A stretch of 64,000 nt of DNA from OM182 bacterium MED-G28 (GCA_002457215.1 NTJZ01000001.1:62001-126000), one strand, 5' to 3'. Positions 29,563-40,084 are shown, counted from the first letter of the stretch. A program made the numbers and translations. Notes: generated from the letters alone by a model not told the origin.

Positions 29563-30351
29563 ATGGACTTTTTGCTATATATTTTGGCTGGGGCAGCCGT
29601 CGGGTTCGCCATTGGCCTCACCGGAGTGGGTGGTGGCTCCCTAATGACCCCATTACTGCTCCTTTTTGGCTACCCTGCTCCTGTGGCCATTGGGACTGAC
29701 TTGCTCTATGCCGCAATAACAAAGGCTGGCGGTGCCATATCGCACCATCGGCGAGGTAATGTCGACTGGAAAATAGTCGGCTTACTAGCCGCTGGAAGCA
29801 TTCCTGTTTCCATTTTACTCCACACCTTTTTTCTAGACATCAGTTTTCAAGAGTCTCCCGAATTTGAAAGTCTTCTTACTTTTAGTCTAGGAATAATGTT
29901 AATAGTTACCGCCACTATACTGATATTTAGAGATAAAATAAGATTAAGTGCAGTCGAAGAGAAGCCAGAATTTTTCATGCATACTATTCATCGGAGCCGC
30001 AGCACCGTTACTTTTTTGATGGGGTTACTCTTGGGAGCCTGCGTTACTCTTTCCTCGGTTGGTGCTGGAGCTTTTGGTGCTGCGATATTGATGACCATTT
30101 ACTCCCAAACTTCAGCAGCTAAGATCATAGGAACTGACATCGCCCATGCAGTGCCTTTAACCTTTATTGCCGGGCTAGGCTACTTGAGCAGTGGGTATGT
30201 TGATTTAATGCTGCTGGTAAGCTTATTAATAGGCTCTCTGCCTGCTATTCACTTAGGCTCCAAAGCCAGCAATCAAGTGCCTGACAAAGTTTTACAGCAA
30301 ATATTAGTTGTACTTCTACTAGGACTAGGTATTTATTACAGCTTTATTTAA
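29563..30351 (+). CDS. TauE/SafE family sulfite exporter-like permease
   Basis: 262 residues with about eight membrane helices in two halves, each opened by a Gly-rich motif (GLTGVGGGSLMTPLLLLFG and SSVGAGAFGAAIL), as in TauE/SafE permeases, which export sulfite or other sulfur anions. It lies 144 bp behind cysH in the same direction, so sulfite export or sulfate-related transport is a reasonable guess, but substrates in this family vary widely. Confidence 0.88.
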   Translation: MDFLLYILAGAAVGFAIGLTGVGGGSLMTPLLLLFGYPAPVAIGTDLLYAAITKAGGAISHHRRGNVDWKIVGLLAAGSIPVSILLHTFFLDISFQESPEFESLLTFSLGIMLIVTATILIFRDKIRLSAVEEKPEFFMHTIHRSRSTVTFLMGLLLGACVTLSSVGAGAFGAAILMTIYSQTSAAKIIGTDIAHAVPLTFIAGLGYLSSGYVDLMLLVSLLIGSLPAIHLGSKASNQVPDKVLQQILVVLLLGLGIYYSFI

Positions 30352-30378
30352 TAGGGACATTGTATCTAATTGAGATAT

Positions 30379-31284
30379 TCATTCGTTTGCAACACCATGA
30401 GGAACGTGTCCTGTTGCCACATGGTTTCTAGCTGATTCACAATGGCCCTGTTGATCGTCAAAAAACACATCGGCGTCAAAAGCCTTAAGAAATTGCCCCT
30501 TGTCCAGACCGCCTAAAAACAATGACTCATCGATACGAATATTCCACGCCCTTAGGGTTCTTACGACGCGCTCATGAGCGGGAGCAGCACGCGCAGTGAC
30601 CAGGCACGTTCGAATAGGCACCTCTCCAGCCGCAAAAACACTTTGAATCTGCTGCACCGCGGCCAAAAAAGGTTTGAAAGGACCCCCACTTAAAGGATCA
30701 TTTGCAGATTCAAGTTCATTCTTAGTAAATGCTTCTAAGCCTTTGGTTTTAAATATTTTTTCTGAATCATCTGAAAAAAGAACCGCATCACCGTCGAAGG
30801 CTATTTTCACAATCTCTTGTGGCGCAGAAGATTTCTTAGACGGTAAAATCGTGGCTGCTGCCACTCCGAGTTCCAATGCCTGACGCACATCGGCGCCATC
30901 AGACGATAGAAATAAATGGCTGTTAAAGGCAGCTATGTAGCGATAGGGACTGTCTCCGCCACAAAATGCGGCTCGGGTAATATCAAGACTGTAATGCTTG
31001 ATTGAATTAAAAACCCTCAAACCAGTATCTGCAGAATTCCTAGAGAGCAAAATAACCCGCACCGGAGACTCATCTAGCAACTTGTTCAAATTCAGTAACT
31101 TTTGAACCAACGGGAAGGCGACCCCAGGTTCCAAAGGCTCTTCTTCGTGAGCGATTTGGTATTTCTGATAGGCGTCCAATCCTTCTTCTTCGTAAACCCG
31201 GTGGCTTTCAGACATATCGAACAAAGCACGGGAAGAAATTGCTATAGCCAGAGGGTCTATTTTAGGATTTTGCGTTTTTGACAA
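30379..31284 (-). CDS. Cytosolic 5'-nucleotidase (type 1 family)
   Basis: 301 residues, full length for the bacterial members of the 5'-nucleotidase family related to eukaryotic cN-I. Seen: AIAISSRALFDM at the start (first aspartate position), VILLSRNSADTGLRVFNSI, KIAFDGDAVLFSDDSE, TARAAPAHERVVRTLRAWN and FFDDQQGHCESA at the end, which would bind the metal. It should remove phosphate from nucleoside monophosphates. Convergent with the TauE gene (27 bp apart) and 47 bp downstream of msrA. Confidence 0.88.
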   Translation of the reverse strand: MSKTQNPKIDPLAIAISSRALFDMSESHRVYEEEGLDAYQKYQIAHEEEPLEPGVAFPLVQKLLNLNKLLDESPVRVILLSRNSADTGLRVFNSIKHYSLDITRAAFCGGDSPYRYIAAFNSHLFLSSDGADVRQALELGVAAATILPSKKSSAPQEIVKIAFDGDAVLFSDDSEKIFKTKGLEAFTKNELESANDPLSGGPFKPFLAAVQQIQSVFAAGEVPIRTCLVTARAAPAHERVVRTLRAWNIRIDESLFLGGLDKGQFLKAFDADVFFDDQQGHCESARNHVATGHVPHGVANE

Positions 31285-31331
31285 TGCTTTAATTTCGCTA
31301 CTAAAGTTTAATTTTTCGACAACATCGAAAA

Positions 31332-31976
31332 TTACTCAGTTTTATAACAGGCACCAGTGCCCGCTAAGCCACAATAACCATTTGGGTTTTTAGCAAGGTA
31401 TTGCTGATGATGATCTTCAGCATAATAAAATATATCTATATTACTGATTTCTGTCGTAATACTAGGGTAAGATTTACTGGATAAAGCCTTTTGAAAATTC
31501 TGGCTACTATTTAAAGCGGCTATTTGTTGTTCAGAGCTAGTCGTATAAATGGCAGACCTATATTGCGTTCCCTTGTCGTTACCTTGCCGCATACCCTGAG
31601 TCGGGTCATGGGATTCCCAAAATATAGTAAGCAAATCCTCAAAATTAATCTGCTCTCGATCAAAAACAACAAGAACCACCTCCGTATGGCCACTCATACC
31701 CGAGCATACATCTTCATAGCTCGGGTTCACGGTAATACCGCCGGCATAGCCCGCAGCCGTGCTGTAAACACCAGGGAGTTGCCAAAATAAGCGCTCTGCG
31801 CCCCAAAAACAGCCCATACCAAAAATAGCTTTGGATAGATGCTCAGGAAAAGGCTCAGCTATGGGATTAGCTGAAACGAAATGCTGCATCCTAAATTTTG
31901 GCGGCTCCGGCCTGTCGGGTGCGGCATTTTCCTTTGTTGGCAATTCAACTAGCTTATTACTTAATTCAAATAGCAT
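31332..31976 (-). CDS. msrA: Peptide methionine sulfoxide reductase MsrA
   Basis: 214 residues. The catalytic motif [11 protein letters not shown] is at about 54-64, followed by [19 protein letters not shown] and [17 protein letters not shown]; Cys residues in [12 protein letters not shown] serve for recycling. Reduces the S-form of Met sulfoxide with thioredoxin. The N-terminal 40 residues, with an extra Pro-rich part, are usual for the long type found in gammaproteobacteria. No signal peptide, so cytoplasmic. Confidence 0.95.
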   Translation of the reverse strand: MLFELSNKLVELPTKENAAPDRPEPPKFRMQHFVSANPIAEPFPEHLSKAIFGMGCFWGAERLFWQLPGVYSTAAGYAGGITVNPSYEDVCSGMSGHTEVVLVVFDREQINFEDLLTIFWESHDPTQGMRQGNDKGTQYRSAIYTTSSEQQIAALNSSQNFQKALSSKSYPSITTEISNIDIFYYAEDHHQQYLAKNPNGYCGLAGTGACYKTE

Positions 31977-32187
31977 AAAAACTTTCCTATCCTTAATTCC
32001 AAGATGATTGATTGAATTGATAGATCTATTTGATTAATGCATGATGCTGAAAATTAGCTAAAACCCGTAGCCCAGAGCTATTGTAGCGCAGACTGGCGAA
32101 TCGAATAAGGACCTCTTAACGTTTTGATTTTTTCTCAGCTGTTTTATTCTATCCTGTCAAACGGTATTCAATCTTCTTGAGGCATTC

Positions 32188-33522
32188 ATGATATCAATTA
32201 CTCCAAATTTTCAGCGATTAATCGCTACATCAACGGTATCTTTTCTTGCATTTTACTACGCATCATCAGTAACCGGCGATCCCTTAGACTTAAGTCAACA
32301 ATTTATAAATAATAGAGATGCAATAACTTCGACAATGAACAGCCAAGCAGACTCCCTCGCAAATAATAGTATTACTCCATTTCAAATTTCCATTTCCGAT
32401 GAAGATCTTGAAGACCTACAGCTTAGATTATCCCTCACACGATTACCCGACCAGTTGAATAATATTTCCTGGGAATATGGCACCGATCTCAACTATATGC
32501 GTGAATTAATTGGTTATTGGCAAGATGGATTTGATTGGCGCGAACAAGAAAGACAATTAAATCAGTTCGATCAGTTCAAAACGGTAATTAATGATTTAAA
32601 TATGCATTTCATTCACCAGCGCTCGAGTAATCCTGATGCTATACCATTAATGGTTGTTCACGGTTGGCCAGGTTCTGTGTCCGAATTCAGCAAAATTATC
32701 GGACCCTTAACTGACCCGCTAGCGTATGGTGGGGACATTTCTGATTCTTTTCATGTCATAGCGCCCTCACTACCTGGTTTTGGCTTTTCTGGTATTCCTG
32801 ATGAAACTGGGTACTCACCTGAGCGGATTGCGCTTCTGCTAGCTGAGCTAATGGAGAAGATAGGATATGAGCGCTACGCTATTGCTGGAGGCGATTGGGG
32901 TGCAATCATAAATCGACATCTTGCCAACCATTATCCTGATCGGCTCATTGGCCTCCATTCCAATATGATGTTAGCCGGCCCTCCTTCCGACACTGAGCAA
33001 AGGGCAAACGTAACCGAAGAGGAAAATGAAGCGCGTACATCAAGACAGGATTATATGCAGAATGAAGTTGCTTACCAACAAATTCAAGGTACAAAACCAC
33101 AAACTTTGGGCTATGGATTGAATGATTCACCTGCCGGGGTTGCTGCATGGATCGTTGAAAAATTTCACGGCTGGACTGATATGCCACAAGGCGCTGATGG
33201 GTATCTTGACAATCATTTTACCAAAGACGAATTGCTTACCAATATTGCTATCTATTGGTTTACCAATACTATTACTTCATCAACGCGCATCTATTTAGAA
33301 AATCGAAATACGCCAGCGATAAAACCGATGGAGTTCATAAATGTACCTACGGGTGCCGCTATTTTCCCAGCTGAAATATTCATAACTCCTAGATCATGGG
33401 CAGAGGCTTCATATGACCTGAGACACTGGACCGTCATGGAAGAAGGAGGACATTTTGCCGCCTTAGAACAGCCAGAGCTCTACCTAAATGATCTGCGCGA
33501 ATTTTTCCGTTTACTCCGCTAA
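32188..33522 (+). CDS. Epoxide hydrolase-type alpha/beta hydrolase, probably exported
   Basis: 444 residues. An N-terminal hydrophobic stretch (STVSFLAFYYASSVTG) is a signal peptide or anchor. Residues 55-165 are the EHN domain of microsomal-type epoxide hydrolases (LSLTRLPDQ, DFDWRE-like DGFDWREQERQLN); the hydrolase core has the oxyanion motif HGWPGSVSEF, nucleophile Asp in AGGDWGAII (about 236) and the His in EEGGHFAALEQPE (about 421). It likely opens epoxide rings on lipophilic substrates in the periplasm. Followed after 49 bp by an AbgT carrier. Confidence 0.88.
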   Translation: MISITPNFQRLIATSTVSFLAFYYASSVTGDPLDLSQQFINNRDAITSTMNSQADSLANNSITPFQISISDEDLEDLQLRLSLTRLPDQLNNISWEYGTDLNYMRELIGYWQDGFDWREQERQLNQFDQFKTVINDLNMHFIHQRSSNPDAIPLMVVHGWPGSVSEFSKIIGPLTDPLAYGGDISDSFHVIAPSLPGFGFSGIPDETGYSPERIALLLAELMEKIGYERYAIAGGDWGAIINRHLANHYPDRLIGLHSNMMLAGPPSDTEQRANVTEEENEARTSRQDYMQNEVAYQQIQGTKPQTLGYGLNDSPAGVAAWIVEKFHGWTDMPQGADGYLDNHFTKDELLTNIAIYWFTNTITSSTRIYLENRNTPAIKPMEFINVPTGAAIFPAEIFITPRSWAEASYDLRHWTVMEEGGHFAALEQPELYLNDLREFFRLLR

Positions 33523-33571
33523 AAGCGGTCGACTTTTTATTTTAGATTAATCAATAAAGCTAGAGTTCAAA

Positions 33572-35152
33572 ATGACTGATGTAACCCAAGAGCATCCTAA
33601 TGAGACAAAAGGTATTCTCGCCTGGATAGAAAGGTCTGGGAACAAGCTCCCCGATCCTGTGTTCATATTCCTATGGTGTATTGCAGCTGTAATAGCAATA
33701 AGCGTTATTGCCGCCTTAATAGGCTTATCTGCGCCTCATCCAACTTTAATTGATGCTGCAGGAAACGCGCTTGTCATTAACGCTGAGAGCTTGCTGTCAG
33801 CATCAAACATACAGCGCTTATTAGTCGAAATGCCTTCGACTTTTACTAGCTTTCATCCCCTGGGTTACGTTCTAGTAGTGATGCTCGGTGCAGGGGTTGC
33901 GGAACGGTCAGGGCTATTTGCCGTAGCTATGAGCGGTGCGATGTCTAAAGCGCCACAATCTATGCTTACACCAGCTGTTGCCTTAATCGGTATGTTAGGT
34001 AACCTTGCTGCTGATGCAGCCTATGTGGTTTTGATTCCGCTTGCGGGTGTTGTTTTCGCAGCCGCCGGCAGACACCCTATTGCTGGGATTGCGGCAGCTT
34101 TTGCTGGAGTCTCTGGTGGTTTTTCGGCAAACCTATTCCCCGGGCAATTAGAGCCTTTATTATTCGGCATTACTGAGGCAGCAGCTGAAACTCTAGATCC
34201 GACCTGGAACGCAAACATGGTAGGTAATTGGTATTTTATCAGTGCTATGACCTTTGTCTTTCTACCAGTGATTTGGTTTGTCACAGATAAAATTATCGAA
34301 CCACGACTTAACCCAATAGCACCCGGAGAAGCTGAGAGCACGACTGCAGGAATGGTCAAAGCGCCCAACTCGCAACTAGATAGTCATGAACTTAGAGGAC
34401 TGCGTAGGGCAGGGTTTGCTTGTTTAGGTGTAATTTCATTTTGGGTTATTCTCTGCATAGCACCCGGTACACCTTTAATTGAAGATACTGCCACAGGAGT
34501 AGCGCGTTTTAACCCTTTTTTACAATCATTAGTAGCCGGTTTCTTTGTTCTCTTTTTGGCCGCCGGCTGGGCATATGGCAGCGCTTCAGGCAGCGTTAAA
34601 AATCATCGAGATATCGTCCGCATGATGAGTGAAGCTATGGGAGATCTTGCCTACTACTTAGTGCTTGCTTTCACAGCAGCGCATTTTGTTGCAATGTTTA
34701 ACTGGTCTAACCTTGGATTAATCTTCGCAATCAATGGAGCAGCAATTCTAGAAGGATCAAATCTCCCTGATTCTATTCTGCTCGCATTTATCATATTGTT
34801 TGGCGCAATTATTAATTTGTTTCTAGGCTCTGCTAGCGCGAAATGGGCATTATTAGCACCAGTTCTAGTGCCAATGTTAATGCTGATCGGGATAAGTCCT
34901 GAAATGAGCACGGCAGCCTACAGGGTGGGCGACGGGGCTACCAATATCATTACTCCTTTGATGCCATACTTTCCATTAATTCTTGTTTTCTGCCAACGCT
35001 GGCAAAAAGAATTCGGTCTCGGCAGTTTGGCTGCAACAATGCTCCCCTATTCTATGCTACTTTTGGGATCAGGAATAATATTGACAATAGTATGGGTAGT
35101 ACTTGGTATTCCTTTAGGCCCAAATGCTCCGGTGCAATTTACCTTGCAATAA
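33572..35152 (+). CDS. AbgT family transporter
   Basis: 526 residues (E. coli AbgT 508) with 9-11 membrane helices and two re-entrant hairpins. Family motifs: GNKLPDPVFIFLW at the start, GAGVAERSGLFAVAMSGAM, GMLGNLAADAAYVVLIPL, and the C-terminal RVGDGATNIITPLMPYFPLIL. AbgT members import p-aminobenzoyl-glutamate or export sulfonamides using an ion gradient. Its place between an epoxide hydrolase and a TPR protein gives no clear substrate. Confidence 0.92.
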   Translation: MTDVTQEHPNETKGILAWIERSGNKLPDPVFIFLWCIAAVIAISVIAALIGLSAPHPTLIDAAGNALVINAESLLSASNIQRLLVEMPSTFTSFHPLGYVLVVMLGAGVAERSGLFAVAMSGAMSKAPQSMLTPAVALIGMLGNLAADAAYVVLIPLAGVVFAAAGRHPIAGIAAAFAGVSGGFSANLFPGQLEPLLFGITEAAAETLDPTWNANMVGNWYFISAMTFVFLPVIWFVTDKIIEPRLNPIAPGEAESTTAGMVKAPNSQLDSHELRGLRRAGFACLGVISFWVILCIAPGTPLIEDTATGVARFNPFLQSLVAGFFVLFLAAGWAYGSASGSVKNHRDIVRMMSEAMGDLAYYLVLAFTAAHFVAMFNWSNLGLIFAINGAAILEGSNLPDSILLAFIILFGAIINLFLGSASAKWALLAPVLVPMLMLIGISPEMSTAAYRVGDGATNIITPLMPYFPLILVFCQRWQKEFGLGSLAATMLPYSMLLLGSGIILTIVWVVLGIPLGPNAPVQFTLQ

Positions 35153-35223
35153 AAGAAATTTTCACTTTTGCAGAATCACCGACCACTTAAGAATTTTGTT
35201 TTACTCTTTGTTTGGATTTTGAA

Positions 35224-36801
35224 ATGAAATACGTCTTTATTGTTCTTACACTATACGCAGGCCTAATCGGCCTGAGTAATGCACAAGAATTAGCCTACCC
35301 TGACTCTTTTAATGAACCAATGGAATTGTTCCCAGGCGCAATGGGGGATTTCTTTTTCCCTATTTCATCAGAAAATGATTTAGCTCAGGCCTATTTTAAT
35401 CAAGGCTTTCAGTTAATGTATTCTTTTGCCAAAGAGGATGCAGTACGGTCATTTCAAGCCTCACACCTTGCAGATCCAGATTGCGCAGTTTGTTGGTGGG
35501 GAGAATCTTGGGCTTGGGGATCATATTTAAATGGCGCCATGACTTCGGCCCAAGCACCCCGAGCTTATTTCGCTCTAAAACAAGCGCTGCTCCGTATTGA
35601 TTCGGCCAACGAAAAAGAGGCTGACATGATTCGCGCATTAGAAGTGCGCTACATTGAAGATTTTGATCCTGCGAATAGGCGACTCCAAGATAAAGATTAT
35701 GCAGACGCAATGGGAGAACTCGCCAAAAAGTATCCTGATGATTTAGATCTGGCTACACTTTATGGGGATGCACTTTTCCTACTGGAAGAACGGAGAGGTT
35801 ATCGATCTTTAGAAAATCCCAATGTGATTCGAATACATAACATTTTCCTTTCAGTTCTCGAAAAAGACATTAGACATCCCGGTGCCTGCCATCTCCTGAT
35901 TCATGCAACAGAATCAACACCAACCCCCGAAATCGCAGCACCGTGTGCCAAATTTTTAGGTAAAACTATTCCAGGTGCGAGCCATATCAACCATATGCCA
36001 AGTCATACATGGAATGAGATGGGTCTTTGGCATGAAGCCGTTAGAGCTAATACTATTGCCTGGCATTCAGACCAGAAAGCTGCAATAGGCAAAGGCTTCG
36101 CGATCTATCCCACACACAACCTCACGATGCTCTATTACGCTGCCAGTATGGGTGGAGAAAGTGCTGTGGCAATCCAAGCTGCAAAAGATTTAGCGAAATT
36201 GAATCGTAATACGGCTATGCATACGCTTGCTCTAATTAGATTTGGCCGATTCGACGAGGTATTAAAAGTTAGAGACAAACCTAATGGTGAGATAAATATA
36301 AGTATGTATGATTTCTCTCAAGGTTATGCAGCACTAAAGTTAGGCAACATGGAGAAGGCCAAATCCATATCTAATGCCTTGTGGGAATTAACAAACACTA
36401 CCGCAGCAAGGTTCAGATTTCATGCGGGCAAAGATATTGTAGGGACTATGGCTGGAATTCTAGAGGGTGAAATAGCTTGGAGCGAGGGAAAAGTGGAGGC
36501 AGCGGCAGAGTCATTTAAACGCGCTACGGACTATTATGAAAACCTTAACTATGACGAACCTGAGCCTCTGCCTTTCTCACCCCGACATTGGCTAGGTGCT
36601 GCCTATATGGAGTTAGGTGTCTTCGATAAGGCTTTAGAACAATACGAACTAGATTTAATCGAGCATCCGCATAATATCTGGGGTTTGTGGGGAACCAACC
36701 AGGCCCTGGATAAGCTTGGCCGATCTGAATCAACCATAGAACAAGATCTGTTTAAAGCGGAATCTTATGCAGATATTTGGATACCGAGCACAAAACTATA
36801 A
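35224..36801 (+). CDS. Secreted tetratricopeptide-repeat protein
   Basis: 525 residues from the ATG at 35224, chosen because it begins the signal peptide (MKYVFIVLTLYAGLIGLSNA); an in-frame TTG 12 bp upstream is not needed. The mature protein is helical with TPR-like repeats, for example AYFNQGFQLMYSFAKEDAV and YAALKLGNMEKAKSISNAL. A conserved stretch has SHINHMPSHTW and HPGACHLLIHATE, the His-rich core common to this family. CAVCWWG is not a haem motif because no His follows the second Cys. Likely a periplasmic scaffold. It follows abgT by 71 bp. Confidence 0.85.
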   Translation: MKYVFIVLTLYAGLIGLSNAQELAYPDSFNEPMELFPGAMGDFFFPISSENDLAQAYFNQGFQLMYSFAKEDAVRSFQASHLADPDCAVCWWGESWAWGSYLNGAMTSAQAPRAYFALKQALLRIDSANEKEADMIRALEVRYIEDFDPANRRLQDKDYADAMGELAKKYPDDLDLATLYGDALFLLEERRGYRSLENPNVIRIHNIFLSVLEKDIRHPGACHLLIHATESTPTPEIAAPCAKFLGKTIPGASHINHMPSHTWNEMGLWHEAVRANTIAWHSDQKAAIGKGFAIYPTHNLTMLYYAASMGGESAVAIQAAKDLAKLNRNTAMHTLALIRFGRFDEVLKVRDKPNGEINISMYDFSQGYAALKLGNMEKAKSISNALWELTNTTAARFRFHAGKDIVGTMAGILEGEIAWSEGKVEAAAESFKRATDYYENLNYDEPEPLPFSPRHWLGAAYMELGVFDKALEQYELDLIEHPHNIWGLWGTNQALDKLGRSESTIEQDLFKAESYADIWIPSTKL

Positions 36802-36826
36802 AATGCAAGGTTTGGCTAAATAGCCA

Positions 36827-39406
36827 TCAAGCCGAATTTCTAGAAGCATTAATATTACCAAAGAGGCTTCTTATTATCATATTCTCATATATCTCAATTT
36901 GCGCATCATGAATTGAATCACTGTCATTCAATTCATTGATTCTCATCAATGCAAATTGCTGGATAATCAGAAGTGGCAGTACCACTCTTTGGCGTAAACC
37001 GATGCTGTAACGGCTACCAGGATGGTCTTCCAGCAAAACTGTTTGACCTGATACTTTTAAGGCCATCTCCATACTCAGGGAATACTCATCGTAAATGAGT
37101 TGCCAAAATACTCCGAATTTCCCATCGCTCTTCATGTACTCAGTCAGAGGAAAATTAGCTTTACTCATACTCTGCATACTATTTCCAACAAGGGCACGAA
37201 AAAAACCTGACTCTTGATAGAGTGCGCGACACTCTTCTAACCTGCCCTGCTCTTCTAGAGCCTTTAGCGCTGTACCTAAACCAAAATATCCAGGAACATT
37301 CTGCTTTAATTGACCCCAAGCACCGACAAAAGGAATAGCTCGCAGATCTTCAAATCGTAATTCTTGTCTAGATCCGCGCTTTGTTGGGCGACTCCCAATA
37401 TTAGATTGGCCATAGTAGTTGAGAGTGCTCATCTGTTCGAGATATGGCAGAAAAAGCGGATGAGATTTGAAATCCACGTACTTTTTATGGCTATGCTCAG
37501 CAAGCTCTGACATCAGCATTCTCTGCTCAACAGTAAACTCTCTCTGTGGTCTATCATACAGATTATTTTCTAGCCCAGCCGCCAACAGCTGCCTTAGGTT
37601 GTGGGTAGCACCAATTTTTGTTCCATAATAGGAACTAATTGTCTGGCCCTGCACCGTTAATTGAATTTGGTTAGATTCAATACTCTTGCCTAGCGCAGCA
37701 TAAAACTTGTAAGTGCTACCTCCACCGCGCGCAGGGGGACCTCCTCGACCATCGAAGAAACATACTTCAATATTGTGCGACCTAGAAACTTTAGTTAAAG
37801 ACTCTTTGGCTGCATAAATAGCCCAGTTAGCCATCAAATAACCACCATCTTTTGTCCCATCTGAGAAACCCAGCATGACCGTTTGTTTATTCCCACGCCT
37901 TGCTAAGTGAGCCCGATATTCTGGCACGCTATAGAGCACCCCCAGATTGGCGCCAGCGCTCTTTAGGTCATCGATAGTTTCAAATAAGGGGACTATATCG
38001 ACTGTTAAATTATCTAAACTCCAACCCGATAATTGGAACAGAGCAATTAATCTAGCAATATCCAAAGGCTCGCGACAGTTACTAATAATGTAACGATTGC
38101 AGGCACGCTCACCATTGGATTCTTGAATTTCTCGAATGGTACGCAATGAATCTAAAGTGTCTCTTGCGATCATTTCGCTCAATTTATTGACATCAATCCC
38201 GCTCGAAACAGCAAGCAAAGCCTGAATTTTTTCTTTCTCAGTTAAGGTGGGAAAGTGACTCGGTAAAAGCTCAATATTGCTTGTAACTATGTTATCCAGA
38301 GTGCTCTGAAGCACTCGTGAATCTTGACGGATATCTAGACTGGCAAAGTGAAAACCAAAAGCAGTTATTTTGCGTTTGAAAGAAATAAGCCTATCTACAA
38401 ATAAACCCTGGAAATCTTTTTCTAATGTCTGCTGAATACGATTCAAATCTTGTATTAATGCTTCTGGGTTAGAAAAACAATCACCTCGCTCGTGGGTTAG
38501 CTCGTTATACAATTGTTTCTCTATTACTTCTATTTCGCTCGCAACTCCAACAAAGCTCAAACGCCTTTTTAACTCTCGCACTTCTTTGTGATAACACTCA
38601 ACAATACGAGCCCGTAATTTATCTGCCACTTGACGAGTTATTGTTGTTGTTACAAAAGGATTCCCATCCCGATCTCCTCCAGGCCAAAAGCCAATGCTAA
38701 GAAGTTGGTCTTCCGTTGCCTCTCGATCTTCTTGGTAATCATTAAGATAATCCAGAACATCTCCAATGGCTGGATAAAATACATTACCTAAATACCAACT
38801 TAGCTGACCAGCTTCATCTAAAGGGGAAGGTTTTTCTTTTTGAAAAAAAGGCGTATTACCTAATTGTTGGAGCAGACTTCTCGCTAAGCCAATGTCATTC
38901 GCTTGAACCGCATCGGTAAGATCGGTAATAATCGCTAATACCGTACCGGGGTAAAATTGAGTTGGGTGAGCCGTTAATATGACTCTAGCACCGAACGAAG
39001 AGAGTATATTTTTTAGTTGTTCTTGTTGCCCTTCAGATACCACCCGCTCAGTTAATTGTCGTAACTTATTAGACTCTTCTGTTCGATGAATTTTTTCATA
39101 AGCTGCATCTTCCAAGGCATCGATTAACACTACTTGCCTTTCTATATACTGAATAATCTTAAACAGAAACTGTGCTTGCTTCTCCTCATCTAGGTCTGGC
39201 CGATGGGATTTAAAAAACTCATCTAATATTTGCTTAGGACTAAGCCCTGCTTTAAGGCCTGCATGACTTGCTTCATCTAGCAAAGGAAGTAGCAGGCTCG
39301 TTTGCTCTACAGCATCTAAAGGCAAAGTTAAAAATAAGCTATTATAGAGCTGATACTTTAACTCCACTAAATTTTCATAATGATCTTTTACGGGATTATC
39401 TGTCAT
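36827..39406 (-). CDS. ppc: Phosphoenolpyruvate carboxylase, divergent subfamily
   Basis: 859 residues, close to the normal 880. It makes oxaloacetate from PEP and bicarbonate, refilling the TCA cycle. Landmarks are present but altered: ILTAHPTQFYPGT where E. coli has HPTE followed by Arg residues; FHFASLDIRQDSRVL; GFSDGTKDGGYLM for the usual GYSDSGKDAG; FFDGRGGPPARGGGSTY for FHGRGGTVGRGGG. The end reads NINASRNSA instead of the usual QNTG. The main catalytic His and Gly-rich loop remain. This combination belongs to a separate PEPC subfamily, probably acquired by transfer. No regulator nearby. Confidence 0.88.
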   Translation of the reverse strand: MTDNPVKDHYENLVELKYQLYNSLFLTLPLDAVEQTSLLLPLLDEASHAGLKAGLSPKQILDEFFKSHRPDLDEEKQAQFLFKIIQYIERQVVLIDALEDAAYEKIHRTEESNKLRQLTERVVSEGQQEQLKNILSSFGARVILTAHPTQFYPGTVLAIITDLTDAVQANDIGLARSLLQQLGNTPFFQKEKPSPLDEAGQLSWYLGNVFYPAIGDVLDYLNDYQEDREATEDQLLSIGFWPGGDRDGNPFVTTTITRQVADKLRARIVECYHKEVRELKRRLSFVGVASEIEVIEKQLYNELTHERGDCFSNPEALIQDLNRIQQTLEKDFQGLFVDRLISFKRKITAFGFHFASLDIRQDSRVLQSTLDNIVTSNIELLPSHFPTLTEKEKIQALLAVSSGIDVNKLSEMIARDTLDSLRTIREIQESNGERACNRYIISNCREPLDIARLIALFQLSGWSLDNLTVDIVPLFETIDDLKSAGANLGVLYSVPEYRAHLARRGNKQTVMLGFSDGTKDGGYLMANWAIYAAKESLTKVSRSHNIEVCFFDGRGGPPARGGGSTYKFYAALGKSIESNQIQLTVQGQTISSYYGTKIGATHNLRQLLAAGLENNLYDRPQREFTVEQRMLMSELAEHSHKKYVDFKSHPLFLPYLEQMSTLNYYGQSNIGSRPTKRGSRQELRFEDLRAIPFVGAWGQLKQNVPGYFGLGTALKALEEQGRLEECRALYQESGFFRALVGNSMQSMSKANFPLTEYMKSDGKFGVFWQLIYDEYSLSMEMALKVSGQTVLLEDHPGSRYSIGLRQRVVLPLLIIQQFALMRINELNDSDSIHDAQIEIYENMIIRSLFGNINASRNSA

Positions 39407-39637
39407 TGATAATTACAATTCTTAAAAGGTTTCAGAAAAGATTAGCAGCGGTTCCAAGAATAACAGATTGCGTTTCTTATAAAAATCAAGACGTACTTGC
39501 CGTTTTATGCTAGCAAAAAGAAGAAAGCAATATAGCCGGTTATTAAGCTCTGATTTATGTTTAAAGCTTTTACTCTGTACCCAGCTTTGCTTTAATCCAT
39601 ACTATCGAGATATCGCAATGAAAAACACTAAGACCCA

Positions 39638-40084
39638 ATGCTAAAGCTAGTCATTCAACAAGCTTCTTCTTTGCCCAGACCTTTTTTTGCTTTAGTGGTC
39701 ACAACTATTCTATTGGTTTTTTCTTCGTTAGCCGCTGGGTCCGAATCAAGAGTAATTGAAGCTGCAGATTCCTCAGAATGGGGCTGGAATATGATAATTG
39801 CAGTCATAGTTATCGCAATTTCTTCTGCCAGCGCCGCATTGCCTATCGCGGCAAGCAAGCAATGGACAGGTAATTGGCGCGTTTCAGCAATTATGCCCCT
39901 CGCTGTGTTACTGCTGTGGATTGCAATCATCGTATTCGGACGTCTGCAATCTTCTGATTCGCATCAACTCTGGCCGTTCGAAATATTCACCTGGGCAATG
40001 CTCAATATGATTTATATGGTCGCCGTTATGACAGTGAAGCGGGTCCTAGATAAGGCAGATCAAGAGAAATCCCTAACAGATTGA
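39638..40084 (+). CDS. Small multi-helix membrane protein, unknown
   Basis: 148 residues. A first helix (PFFALVVTTILLVFSSLAAG) may be a signal sequence and is followed by three further helices (around 50-70, 85-103 and 118-138). The last part is charged and cytoplasmic (KRVLDKADQEK). No conserved functional residue or family is recognised. It stands between ppc (divergent) and the convergent rhodanese gene 10 bp away. Confidence 0.65.
   Translation: MLKLVIQQASSLPRPFFALVVTTILLVFSSLAAGSESRVIEAADSSEWGWNMIIAVIVIAISSASAALPIAASKQWTGNWRVSAIMPLAVLLLWIAIIVFGRLQSSDSHQLWPFEIFTWAMLNMIYMVAVMTVKRVLDKADQEKSLTD

Noticed and set aside
35476..35517. CAVCWWG in the TPR protein as a haem c site
   Set aside because: A haem c motif needs His after the second Cys (CxxCH); here Trp follows.
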